A DNA stretch of 64,000 nt. Source: Gaetbulibacter sp. S0825. GTDB lineage: Bacteria; Bacteroidota; Bacteroidia; Flavobacteriales; Flavobacteriaceae. Under the pieces are notes generated by a model. It did not search any database and had not been told where the DNA came from. It was given only the letters and a program-made list of their open reading frames with translations. The stretch is from positions 620,001-684,000 of the forward strand of contig NZ_JAATJT010000001.1 of assembly GCF_011777505.1 (NCBI RefSeq), in the 5' to 3' direction. Each line of letters opens with the position of its first letter. The first letter of the stretch is position 1. The translations under genes and the position numbers were made by a program. Positions 35,901-42,560 of the stretch are shown here, one piece after another.

Positions 35901-36314
35901 GAGTTAAATGGTGAATTGTTTCGAATTTACCAACAACAACAACAATTGCGTCAAGCACTAGAAGATAAGTTAGGAAAAGAAGGAAAAAAAGGCGCAGGAG
36001 GTAACTTATTACGTGAAATGGAGTCTATAGAAAATGATTTACTTAATAGAGGATTCACTAATCGAACACTTCAGCGCATGATGAATTTGCAGCATCAACT
36101 TTTAAAATTGGAGAACGCGACCTTTCAACAAGGGGAGGATAATAAACGTAAATCTAAAACCAACCAACAACAGTTTAACAACCTTACAAACACACAGCTA
36201 CAAAACGCAAAACAATATTTCAATACTACCGAGATATTAAATAGGCAAGCCTTACCTTTGCAGCAAGTTTATAAAAAGAAAGTGCAAGAGTATTTTAAAA
36301 AAACGAATGATTAG
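32967..36314 (+). CDS. DUF4175-like large membrane-anchored coiled-coil protein
   Basis: The 1115-residue protein begins at TTG 32967; an in-frame TAA lies at 32901 and no ATG or GTG comes between. Three membrane helices lie at about 22-42, 53-75 and 150-168 (AAIPLLIILLSFISG). An extracytoplasmic beta-rich part follows (about 180-470). Then comes a very long Glu/Lys/Gln coiled coil (about 470-760), a helical part, and a low-complexity Gly/Glu/Lys/Gln stretch near 930-970. The layout is that of DUF4175 proteins; function unknown. Its end overlaps ybeY by 8 bases, so the two are coupled. Confidence 0.8.
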   Translation: MSNFNNIQNKLEAFIKKYYTNELIKGTILFFAIGLLYFLITLSIEYALWLSPIGRTVLFWVFVIVELALFIRFILKPISKLFKFQKGIDYLDASKIIGNHFPEVNDKLVNVLQLKENSKESELLLASIEQKAIELNPIPFKLAINFKSNVKYLKYAAIPLLIILLSFISGKYDWFSDSYERVINYKTAYEPPAPFQFFVVNDSLKALENDDFTLVVQTEGEVIPDNVQISYNNETYYLKQINPGVFEYIFAQPKEAINFHLLANEVVSRDYNLEVINTPILLSFDLVLDYPTYTKKQDEILKSNGNAIVPQGTKVIWNLKTKSTENVVLSTPDSLVKFNGENDVFQLSKRLYKSLDYSLHTSNKSLKDYESLAFSINVIRDQYPELNVKMEQDSTDSQTLYFYGQVSDDYGLSKLQLVYYPSNSEDDKKTEKLTVSSSNFDEFVSVFPNQLNLEEGVSYDLYFEVFDNDAISNYKSTKSNAFSYRKLTKDEVEQEQLKEQSETIDDLNNSLEKLEEQDEELKEFSKTQKEKSELNFNDKKKLENFLKRQKEQDELMKNFNKQLKENLQEFQEDKEDPFKESLKQRLEENQEQLKKDEELLKELEKLSEKIQKEELSQKLEELAKQNKNKKRSLQQLLELTKRYYVTMKSEKIRVELEELAKEQEKLSEESEENNTKEKQNELNKKFEDIQKELEDLRKENDKLREPLDVPNDKKKEEDIKKEQQEASENLEKKEESQDQQNKEQQQNNAKKSQKKAAQKMKQMSEQMQQSMMSGGAEQMSEDIDMLRQVLDNLVLYSFDQENVMDKFKSIQVNHNEYAKYLIKQQSLREHFEHIDDSLFALSLRQPTLSESINKEITEVFFNIDKSLEQLAENRLYQGVAAQQYAVTSANSLASLLSDILDNMENQMNPSPGQGQGGDMQLPDIIMSQEELNKQMEEGLKKSEEGQKKEGEKGKEGQEGEQKEGEGEQQGEGEGGNSEELNGELFRIYQQQQQLRQALEDKLGKEGKKGAGGNLLREMESIENDLLNRGFTNRTLQRMMNLQHQLLKLENATFQQGEDNKRKSKTNQQQFNNLTNTQLQNAKQYFNTTEILNRQALPLQQVYKKKVQEYFKKTND
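35783..35895 (+). repeat. Low-complexity GAAGG/AAGG purine tract inside the coiled-coil gene
   Basis: About 110 bases of nearly pure purine with irregular repeats of GAAGG, GGCGAA and GGTGAAGG encode Gly, Glu, Lys and Gln in roughly three-residue units. Such a tract can slip in replication and change protein length. Confidence 0.6.
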
Positions 36315-36717
36315 CTTTAATTTCGAAACAGAATTCAATTTACATAATAGTGAAGCATTAGGTGAGTGGATTAGCGAAACTATCCAATCCGAAGGTTGTG
36401 AAGAGGGGGATATTAACTATGTCTTTTGTGATGACGAATACCTTCACAAACTAAACGTAGAGTTTTTAAAACACGATACTTTAACTGACATTATAAGCTT
36501 TGATTATTCGGTAGGAAAAGAGCTACATGGGGATATTTTCATTTCAATTGAAAGAGTTGAAGAAAACGCACAAGAACTTGGTGTTATTTTCCATACCGAA
36601 ATTCATCGTGTAATGATTCATGGCATTCTTCATTACTGTGGTTATAAAGACAAAGAGGAAAAGGATAAAATGCAGATGCGTCAAAAAGAAGATTTCTATC
36701 TATCGAAGCTTACATAA
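36307..36717 (+). CDS. ybeY: Endoribonuclease YbeY (rRNA maturation factor)
   Basis: YbeY is a zinc-dependent endonuclease for 16S rRNA 3' maturation and ribosome quality control. The 136-residue protein shows the family substrate-binding region (VEFLKHDTLTDIISFDY, GDIFISIERV) and the metal site HGILHYCGYKD: His105, His109 and, at the third ligand position, Asp115 instead of His (H-x3-H-x5-D). Bacteroidota members often show such a change, so it probably still binds metal. Start ATG overlaps the end of the upstream gene by 8 bases; the mnmG promoter begins just after its stop. Confidence 0.93.
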   Translation: MISFNFETEFNLHNSEALGEWISETIQSEGCEEGDINYVFCDDEYLHKLNVEFLKHDTLTDIISFDYSVGKELHGDIFISIERVEENAQELGVIFHTEIHRVMIHGILHYCGYKDKEEKDKMQMRQKEDFYLSKLT

Positions 36718-36733
36718 TTCTTAATGTTTGATG

Positions 36734-36741
36734 TATATTTG
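36734..36741 (+). promoter_or_regulatory. Promoter -7 box for mnmG
   Basis: TATATTTG, full consensus match, 38 bases before the mnmG ATG. The parS-like site at 36761-36776 lies between this box and the start codon. Confidence 0.5.
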
Positions 36742-36760
36742 CAAACTTTAATTTTACAAT

Positions 36761-36776
36761 TGTTTCACGTGGAACA
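36761..36776. promoter_or_regulatory. parS-like ParB binding site, upstream of mnmG
   Basis: TGTTTCACGTGGAACA fits the broadly conserved chromosomal parS pattern TGTTNCACGTGNAACA at all 14 fixed positions. It lies between the mnmG promoter box and start codon (ends three bases before the ATG). ParB bound here could affect mnmG transcription as well as seed the partition complex. Confidence 0.85.
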
Positions 36777-36779
36777 CTT

Positions 36780-38657
36780 ATGAGTTTATTTTTGGATACA
36801 TACGATGTTATAGTGGTTGGTGGAGGTCACGCAGGCAGTGAAGCTGCTGCTGCTGCCGCCAATATGGGTAGTAAGACCCTGTTAATTACTATGAACCTTC
36901 AAAACATTGCGCAAATGTCTTGCAATCCTGCAATGGGCGGAATTGCCAAAGGGCAAATTGTACGTGAAATTGATGCGCTTGGTGGTTACAGTGGTATTGT
37001 TAGTGATACGTCAGCTATACAATTTAAAATGCTTAATAAATCTAAAGGGCCTGCTATGTGGAGCCCAAGAGTACAAAGTGACCGTATGCGATTTGCTGAA
37101 GATTGGAGATTGATGTTGGAGCAAACACCAAACCTTGATTTTTACCAAGAGATGGTTTCTGGGTTAATAGTAAATAAAGCAAAGGTCGTAGGCGTAAAAA
37201 CGTCGTTAGGAATTGAAGTGAAAACAAAATCAGTTGTGCTAACTAATGGTACTTTTTTAAATGGATTAATACATATAGGTGATAAAAGTTTTGGTGGCGG
37301 AAGAGCTGGTGAAAGAGCTGCAACAGGAATTACCGAACAGTTAGTAGATTTAGGTTTTGATTCAGGTAGAATGAAAACAGGCACACCACCTCGAGTAGAT
37401 GGACGCTCATTAGATTTTTCTAAAATGATTGAACAGCCTGGTGACCAAAATCCTGAAAAGTTTTCTTATTTAGATATAACTAAGCCATTAAAGGAGCAAC
37501 GCTCTTGCCATATGACCTATACAAGTCCTGAGGTGCATGATTTGCTTCGTGAAGGTTTTAATCGCTCTCCAATGTTTAATGGAAGAATTAAAAGTTTAGG
37601 ACCGCGTTATTGCCCATCAATTGAAGATAAAATAAATCGCTTTGCCGACAAAGACAGGCACCAGTTATTTGTAGAACCAGAAGGTTGGAATACGGTTGAA
37701 TATTATGTTAATGGATTTTCCACATCGCTACCTGAAGATGTTCAGTTTAAAGCATTACGCTCGGTGGTAGGTTTTGAAAATGTAAAATTCTTTAGACCAG
37801 GGTATGCAATTGAGTACGATTATTTTCCACCAACACAACTTAAGCACACTTTAGAAACTAAGTTAGTCGAAGGCTTATATTTTGCAGGTCAAATTAATGG
37901 TACAACAGGATATGAAGAGGCAGCATCTCAAGGGTTAATGGCAGGTATAAATGCGAGTTTAAAAGTTCAAGAAAAAGAACCTTTCACGCTTAAAAGAGAT
38001 GAGGCGTATATTGGTGTGTTGGTTGATGATTTAATCACTAAAGGGACAGAAGAGCCTTATAGAATGTTTACGTCACGGGCAGAATATAGAACACTGTTAA
38101 GACAAGATAATGCAGATTTAAGACTAACACCTAAAGGTTTCGAACTCGGAATTGCTTCAGAAAAACGCATGAAACGGATGCAAGAAAAGCATGCACAAGC
38201 AGAAAATTTCGTTCAGTTTTTTAGAGATACAAGTGTCACTCCAGAGGAAGCCAACCCTGTATTAGAAGCTAAAGATTCAGCTCCAGTAAAGCAGCAGGAT
38301 AAAATGTTTAAATTGTTTACTAGACCAAACATTACCATTGATGATGTGAGGAAATTCGACGCTGTAGAATCCTATATTCAAGAGAATAATTTAGACGCAG
38401 AAGTTATAGAGCAAACAGAAATTCAAGTAAAATATTCAGGATATATTGCGAAGGAAAAGAACAACGCAGATAAGTTAAATAGGTTAGAGCACGTTAAAAT
38501 TCCAGACAATTTTGACTATTCACAAATTAAATCTATGAGTATGGAAGCTCGCGAAAAGCTTAAAAACATTCAGCCAACATCTATTGCACAAGCTTCAAGA
38601 ATCAGTGGTGTTTCACCTAATGATATTTCTGTATTATTGGTTTATATGGGACGATAA
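36780..38657 (+). CDS. mnmG: tRNA uridine-5-carboxymethylaminomethyl modification enzyme MnmG (GidA)
   Basis: MnmG, with MnmE, uses FAD and methylene-tetrahydrofolate to modify U34 of several tRNAs. The 625-residue length is typical. Motifs: FAD Rossmann VIVVGGGHAGSEAA at about 10-23, SCNPAMGGIAKGQIVREIDA (active-site Cys region), TNGTFLNGLIHIG, GPRYCPSIEDKI with the second Cys, FAGQINGTTGYEEAA, and the C-terminal helical tRNA/MnmE-binding domain ending in RISGVSPNDISVLLVY. It is bracketed by two parS-like palindromes. mnmG is near the replication origin in many bacteria. Confidence 0.98.
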   Translation: MSLFLDTYDVIVVGGGHAGSEAAAAAANMGSKTLLITMNLQNIAQMSCNPAMGGIAKGQIVREIDALGGYSGIVSDTSAIQFKMLNKSKGPAMWSPRVQSDRMRFAEDWRLMLEQTPNLDFYQEMVSGLIVNKAKVVGVKTSLGIEVKTKSVVLTNGTFLNGLIHIGDKSFGGGRAGERAATGITEQLVDLGFDSGRMKTGTPPRVDGRSLDFSKMIEQPGDQNPEKFSYLDITKPLKEQRSCHMTYTSPEVHDLLREGFNRSPMFNGRIKSLGPRYCPSIEDKINRFADKDRHQLFVEPEGWNTVEYYVNGFSTSLPEDVQFKALRSVVGFENVKFFRPGYAIEYDYFPPTQLKHTLETKLVEGLYFAGQINGTTGYEEAASQGLMAGINASLKVQEKEPFTLKRDEAYIGVLVDDLITKGTEEPYRMFTSRAEYRTLLRQDNADLRLTPKGFELGIASEKRMKRMQEKHAQAENFVQFFRDTSVTPEEANPVLEAKDSAPVKQQDKMFKLFTRPNITIDDVRKFDAVESYIQENNLDAEVIEQTEIQVKYSGYIAKEKNNADKLNRLEHVKIPDNFDYSQIKSMSMEAREKLKNIQPTSIAQASRISGVSPNDISVLLVYMGR

Positions 38658-38665
38658 TGATTATA

Positions 38666-38681
38666 TGTTCCACGTGGAACG
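38666..38681. promoter_or_regulatory. parS-like ParB binding site, downstream of mnmG
   Basis: TGTTCCACGTGGAACG fits TGTTNCACGTGNAACA except for the last base; its inner 14 bases (GTTCCACGTGGAAC) are a perfect palindrome. It lies in the 34-bp gap between mnmG and the methyltransferase gene, 1.9 kb from the first site. Confidence 0.82.
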
Positions 38682-38691
38682 TCAATATTAA

Positions 38692-39543
38692 ATGAAAGAA
38701 ATCAAACCCTTTTTAGAAGTAAAAGACCATTCCGTTTCTGGAGAAACGTTTCAATTAATAGTAAATGAAACGTATGGTTTTCTAGAAACTTCGCCACAAC
38801 CTACAAAAGATCAACTATCTGAATATTACAAAACCGAAGATTATATTTCTCATACTGACTCTAAGAGAAACCTGTTTGAAAAAGCTTATCATTTAGTTCG
38901 TAACATTTCGCTTAAGCGTAAAATAACGCTCATAAATTCTTTTAATTCTGAAGAAAAAAAGCTTTTAGATATTGGCTGTGGTACAGGAGATTTTTTAAAA
39001 GCGGCTCAAGATAACAATTGGTATGTTTCTGGAATAGAACCAAACCATTCGGCTAGAGATATTGCAAATAAAAAAACGAATAATTCTGTTTTTAATACCG
39101 AGAAAATTCAACAGTTTAAAGAGCGTAGTTTTGATGTAATTACACTTTGGCATGTATTAGAGCATTTGCCAAATTTAGAAGAGCAAATAATAACGCTAAC
39201 GAAATTATTAAAAGCAAATGGAACTTTAATAATTGCTGTTCCAAATTTTAATTGTTTCGACGCAAACTATTATAAAGATTTTTGGGCAGCTTACGATGTT
39301 CCCAGACACCTTTGGCACTTCAATCAAAAATCAATTGCAAGTCTTTTTGAAAGGAAAAACATGACCGTTGTAAAAACACTTCCGATGAAATTCGATGCGT
39401 ATTATGTGAGCTTACTTTCTGAAAAATATAAAACAGGATTCATGAATCCATTAAAAGCTTTTTGGATTGGATTTCGTTCTAATTTAAAAGCTAGACGCTC
39501 CAATGAACACTCTTCAATTATATATATCATCAAGAACAAGTAG
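38692..39543 (+). CDS. Class I SAM-dependent methyltransferase
   Basis: The 283-residue protein has the SAM-binding motif I LLDIGCGTGDFLKAA (about 92-106), the acidic strand end VSGIEPN, and post-motifs SFDVITLWHVLEHLPNL and LLKANGTLIIAVPNF. An N-terminal segment (about 25-60) with YGFLETSPQPTKDQLSEYYK is typical of the group with a methyltransferase type 11/12 core and an N-terminal zinc-less lead. Target unknown. It follows mnmG by 34 bases that consist mainly of the parS-like site. Confidence 0.88.
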   Translation: MKEIKPFLEVKDHSVSGETFQLIVNETYGFLETSPQPTKDQLSEYYKTEDYISHTDSKRNLFEKAYHLVRNISLKRKITLINSFNSEEKKLLDIGCGTGDFLKAAQDNNWYVSGIEPNHSARDIANKKTNNSVFNTEKIQQFKERSFDVITLWHVLEHLPNLEEQIITLTKLLKANGTLIIAVPNFNCFDANYYKDFWAAYDVPRHLWHFNQKSIASLFERKNMTVVKTLPMKFDAYYVSLLSEKYKTGFMNPLKAFWIGFRSNLKARRSNEHSSIIYIIKNK

Positions 39544-39740
39544 TTTTTATTTAAAATGCTTTTGTTGGGATATCTAAAGCCGCTTCACACAAACACCTTT
39601 AAATTTTATTTAAAGCTCTTAAAACGCTTAATTTAAAGCTATTTTTAATAAATAAATTATATCGAAACGCTGTTTTATAATAGATTTCTCTTATCTATTA
39701 GATTAACTATATTTTTGGTAATACCTAAACTTTACTTTTA

Positions 39741-39748
39741 TATTTTTG
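39741..39748 (+). promoter_or_regulatory. Promoter -7 box for the OmpH-like gene
   Basis: TATTTTTG fits TAnnTTTG, 22 bases before the ATG. A TTTG at 39714-39717 could be the -33 element, but the spacer of 23 is long. Confidence 0.45.
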
Positions 39749-39770
39749 CGGAATTGTAAAACATATTAAA

Positions 39771-40286
39771 ATGAAAAAATTACTAAGTATTATTATTATA
39801 GTTTTGAGCGTAGCTTCTTGTCAGGAATCTCAAAAAATCGGATTTGTAGATAATTCGGTTTTAATAAACGACTACCAAGAGAAAAAAGATATTGAAGCAA
39901 ACTTAAAAGGTAAAATTGAAGTGTATGAAAAGAGAAGAGATAGTTTAAGTCAAGCATTTCAATTAGATGTAAAAGCAGCAGAAGTAAAAGCTAGAAGTAT
40001 GTCGCAAGCAAACCTTCAAAAACTGCAACAAGAATTTCAACAGAAAGAACAAATTATTTCTCAACAGCTACAGTTTGAACAGCAGCAAATTGCTCAAGAA
40101 AGTCAGTCAAAAAACGATTCACTTATTAAAAAGGTAAGAGATTTTGTTAAGGATTATGGAAAAACAAATGGCTACAGTTTTATACTTGGAAGCAATGAAG
40201 CAGGAAGTGTAATGTACGGAACCGAAGAAGTAGATTTAACACAAACGATATTAGATGCGTTAAATGAAGCTTATAAAAAGAAATAG
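39771..40286 (+). CDS. OmpH/Skp-family periplasmic chaperone, lipoprotein form
   Basis: Skp/OmpH chaperones hold outer-membrane proteins in the periplasm. The 171-residue protein has a lipobox (IIVLSVASCQES) rather than a plain signal peptide, then KIGFVDNSVLINDYQ (the conserved first strand), a long Gln/Lys/Glu-rich helical arm pair (about 35-115) and the closing strand GYSFILGSNEAGSVMY. The lipid anchor means it may work attached to a membrane. A GNRA-loop terminator follows. Confidence 0.9.
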   Translation: MKKLLSIIIIVLSVASCQESQKIGFVDNSVLINDYQEKKDIEANLKGKIEVYEKRRDSLSQAFQLDVKAAEVKARSMSQANLQKLQQEFQQKEQIISQQLQFEQQQIAQESQSKNDSLIKKVRDFVKDYGKTNGYSFILGSNEAGSVMYGTEEVDLTQTILDALNEAYKKK

Positions 40287-40307
40287 ATAAATCATTAAAA
40301 ATAGTGG

Positions 40308-40331
40308 AAGCCAAACAGAAATGTTTGGCTT
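40308..40331. terminator. Intrinsic terminator with GAAA loop
   Basis: AAGCCAAACA pairs with TGTTTGGCTT around a GAAA tetraloop, followed by TTTT. It lies between the convergent OmpH-like and lipid-kinase genes. Confidence 0.87.
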
Positions 40332-40333
40332 TT

Positions 40334-41260
40334 TTATTTGGTATAAAAAGAAAACGCTTTGGGGATAACACTTGCTTTAATATCTCCTGTTCCAATTAGC
40401 TCACCATCAGCTTGAACGAAAGGAATATTCAATTTGTCTTTACACCTAACAGTAATCGTATTTGTCTTGAGTGTTTCAACTTTTTTAAGTTTCACGATGC
40501 TTCCATTAAAAAGTTTCACCAAATTTTTAAGGATATCTAACTTGCTGAAGTTTTTTGCAATACTTATATCGAACAAGCCATCCGTAGGTTTTGTGTATTC
40601 TGTTAGCTGCATACCTCCACCAGAATACTTACAAAGCCCAATTAAAACCATCAAACTTTTTGTTTTAATTTTTTGTGAATTAGCATCAACTTCCACATCA
40701 AAATTTTTAAACGAAAACAATCCAGAAATTGCCCCAATGAGGTAGGCTAAAGCACCAAAATTTTTATAGCTTCCCACTTTGCTTACCACAGAGCCATCAA
40801 ATCCAATACCTGCCAAATTATTAAAAAATACTGGAGGTTTTTGGGAGTCTAAAAACTCAATTTTACCCACATCTTGACAAATAATTTTACCACTTTTAAT
40901 AATGCTAATAGCATCTTCAATATTTCTGGGAATATTATAGGTTTTTACCCAATCATTTCCAGTTCCAATAGGAATAATGCCAACATTTATACTTGAAGTG
41001 GCAACTGTAGTTTGAGACATAACACCATTAACCGTATTATGAATGGTGCCATCACCACCAATACAAATAATATCACTAAACCCTTGATTTACAGCAAATT
41101 GTACTAATTTAATGTTATGTGCCCCACTGCTTGTAAAATAAAATTCAAACTGAAACCCTTCGCGATTAAGCCGATGTTCTATTTTAGGCCATAGCGTTTT
41201 AGCTTTTCCGTTTCCAGAAGTTGGATTAATTATAACGAACCATTTTTTGGAGTTAAACAC
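40334..41260 (-). CDS. Diacylglycerol/lipid kinase family protein (YegS/DagK-like)
   Basis: The 308-residue protein has FVIINPTSGNGKAKTLWP at the N-terminus and the nucleotide-binding CIGGDGTIHNTVNGV at about 80-94, then IGIIPIGTGNDWVKTYNIP; these are the catalytic motifs of the DAGK/sphingosine-kinase family, which phosphorylates lipid diols. The start is GTG at 41260, one base after the holB stop, giving the expected FNSKKWFVIINP start. The lipid substrate is not known. Confidence 0.9.
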   Translation of the reverse strand: MFNSKKWFVIINPTSGNGKAKTLWPKIEHRLNREGFQFEFYFTSSGAHNIKLVQFAVNQGFSDIICIGGDGTIHNTVNGVMSQTTVATSSINVGIIPIGTGNDWVKTYNIPRNIEDAISIIKSGKIICQDVGKIEFLDSQKPPVFFNNLAGIGFDGSVVSKVGSYKNFGALAYLIGAISGLFSFKNFDVEVDANSQKIKTKSLMVLIGLCKYSGGGMQLTEYTKPTDGLFDISIAKNFSKLDILKNLVKLFNGSIVKLKKVETLKTNTITVRCKDKLNIPFVQADGELIGTGDIKASVIPKAFSFYTK

Positions 41261-41261
41261 T

Positions 41262-42416
41262 TTAAGCAGATTTCTTATGAAGCAATCGCGTTAATTTGAT
41301 TGACAAATCGGTTAGTATTATTTTAGAATTACCATTACGCTCTATATGATAAATTGCATCTTGTAATTCGTTGCTAATATCCATAATGTTGTTTCCATGA
41401 ACAAAAGGCGCAAAATTTTCGAGTTTAAAACCTTCTGATTTAGGTTCCATAAACACCAAATCGGTAGCTTGGTAATTAAACAATAAAGCTTGCCTAAAAA
41501 AATCTAAGCAAAAATGCAGAAATTGCTTTTGGGTTTCTCGTCCTGTTTTGGCAATTTCTTCGCTCCAAGACATTAAATCATGAATAGCTGTTTTATTTCC
41601 TTTAGCTTTAAAAGCACTGCGAATCCAAAATATAAACCATTTTTCAAACTGAATGTCCTCGCTGTCATGATACATCAAGTCACACGCTTTATTAAAATTA
41701 CCATTAGCTTGATGTGCGATTTTATTAGCAACCGCTTCATCGATATTGTATTTTTTAATGAGAGCAGTTTTAATATCATTTTCTGCTAAAGGCGGGAAAT
41801 GCAAAATTTGGCAACGAGACTTTATGGTAGAAATAATCTGTTCTTCATCTTCTGCAATTAGAACAAAAACAGTTTTACTGGGTGGTTCTTCTATTAACTT
41901 TAGCAACTTATTCGCACAGGCAATATTCATTTTTTCAGCCATCCAGATGAGCATCACTTTATGACCACCTTCGTAGGCTTTTAAGGTAAGTGACTTTACA
42001 ATATCATGAGCTTCATCTACACCAATTTGTCCTTGCTTATTATCGATACCCAATTGTTTATACCAATCAAATAAATTACAATAAGGCTGTTCCTTTAATA
42101 ATTTGCGCCAATCCTCAAGAAATAGTTTTGAAACGGGATGTTTTTTAACCATATCGTTAGTTGCAACAGGGAACGCAAAGTGCAAATCAGGATGAGATAT
42201 ATTGTTGAATTTTAAATTACAGGCATCGTTACCAGAGGTGTTTTCACCACCCTTATTTTGGCACAAAATATATTGTGCATAAGCTATTGCCATTGGTAAT
42301 GCTCCAGCCCCTTCCTTTCCTACAAATAATTGAGCATGCGGAATACGTCCATTATCCACACTATGTGTAAGGTGTTTTTTTAGATGTTCCTGTCCAATAA
42401 TTTCACTAAAAAGCAT
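41262..42416 (-). CDS. holB: DNA polymerase III subunit delta' (clamp loader)
   Basis: The 384-residue protein starts MLFSEIIGQEHLKKHL and has IPHAQLFVGKEGAGALPMAIAYA, a broken P-loop without the GKT Lys-Thr. That is expected for delta', which does not hydrolyse ATP, and it argues against tau/gamma. KVMLIWMAEKMNIACANKLL and LKLIEEPPSKTVFVLIAED (the SRC-like arginine-finger region TIKSRCQILHF) follow. A zinc-type Cys set is reduced. It is cotranscribed with the lipid kinase gene. A TATATTTG box ends only four bases before the ATG, suggesting a leaderless transcript. Confidence 0.92.
   Translation of the reverse strand: MLFSEIIGQEHLKKHLTHSVDNGRIPHAQLFVGKEGAGALPMAIAYAQYILCQNKGGENTSGNDACNLKFNNISHPDLHFAFPVATNDMVKKHPVSKLFLEDWRKLLKEQPYCNLFDWYKQLGIDNKQGQIGVDEAHDIVKSLTLKAYEGGHKVMLIWMAEKMNIACANKLLKLIEEPPSKTVFVLIAEDEEQIISTIKSRCQILHFPPLAENDIKTALIKKYNIDEAVANKIAHQANGNFNKACDLMYHDSEDIQFEKWFIFWIRSAFKAKGNKTAIHDLMSWSEEIAKTGRETQKQFLHFCLDFFRQALLFNYQATDLVFMEPKSEGFKLENFAPFVHGNNIMDISNELQDAIYHIERNGNSKIILTDLSIKLTRLLHKKSA
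42352..42360 (+). promoter_or_regulatory. Perfect DnaA-box word inside holB
   Basis: TTATCCACA is the canonical DnaA box. It lies in holB coding sequence, 56 bases from its start codon. Its mate lies at 42788-42796 in opposite orientation. Confidence 0.35.
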
Positions 42417-42420
42417 AGCA

Positions 42421-42428
42421 CAAATATA
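42421..42428 (-). promoter_or_regulatory. Promoter -7 box for holB
   Basis: Minus strand TATATTTG, full consensus match, four bases from the ATG. Transcription from it would start at or next to the start codon. Confidence 0.45.
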
Positions 42429-42499
42429 ACTTATGTTTTTAATATTTGAAGTGTTATGCTATATATGATTGAGCCAAAAAAACATTAAAAAATATTATT

Positions 42500-42517
42500 T
42501 AATCCTTAAAAGGATTA
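42500..42517. promoter_or_regulatory. Operator-like inverted repeat before pgk
   Basis: TAATCCTT and AAGGATTA form a perfect 8-base inverted repeat with a two-base centre. It ends 11 bases before the pgk -7 box, covering the place of the -33 element, so a bound dimer could control pgk. Confidence 0.4.
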
Positions 42518-42528
42518 ATATTGCTTAC

Positions 42529-42536
42529 TACATTTG
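42529..42536 (+). promoter_or_regulatory. Promoter -7 box for pgk
   Basis: TACATTTG, a full match to TAnnTTTG, 24 bases before the pgk ATG. Confidence 0.5.
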
Positions 42537-42560
42537 AAATAAGGTTTAAAAAATAATTAA

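Noticed and set aside
41797-41830. holB considered as DnaX (tau/gamma)
   Set aside because: The P-loop lacks the Lys-Thr needed for ATP binding and the protein is the length of delta'.
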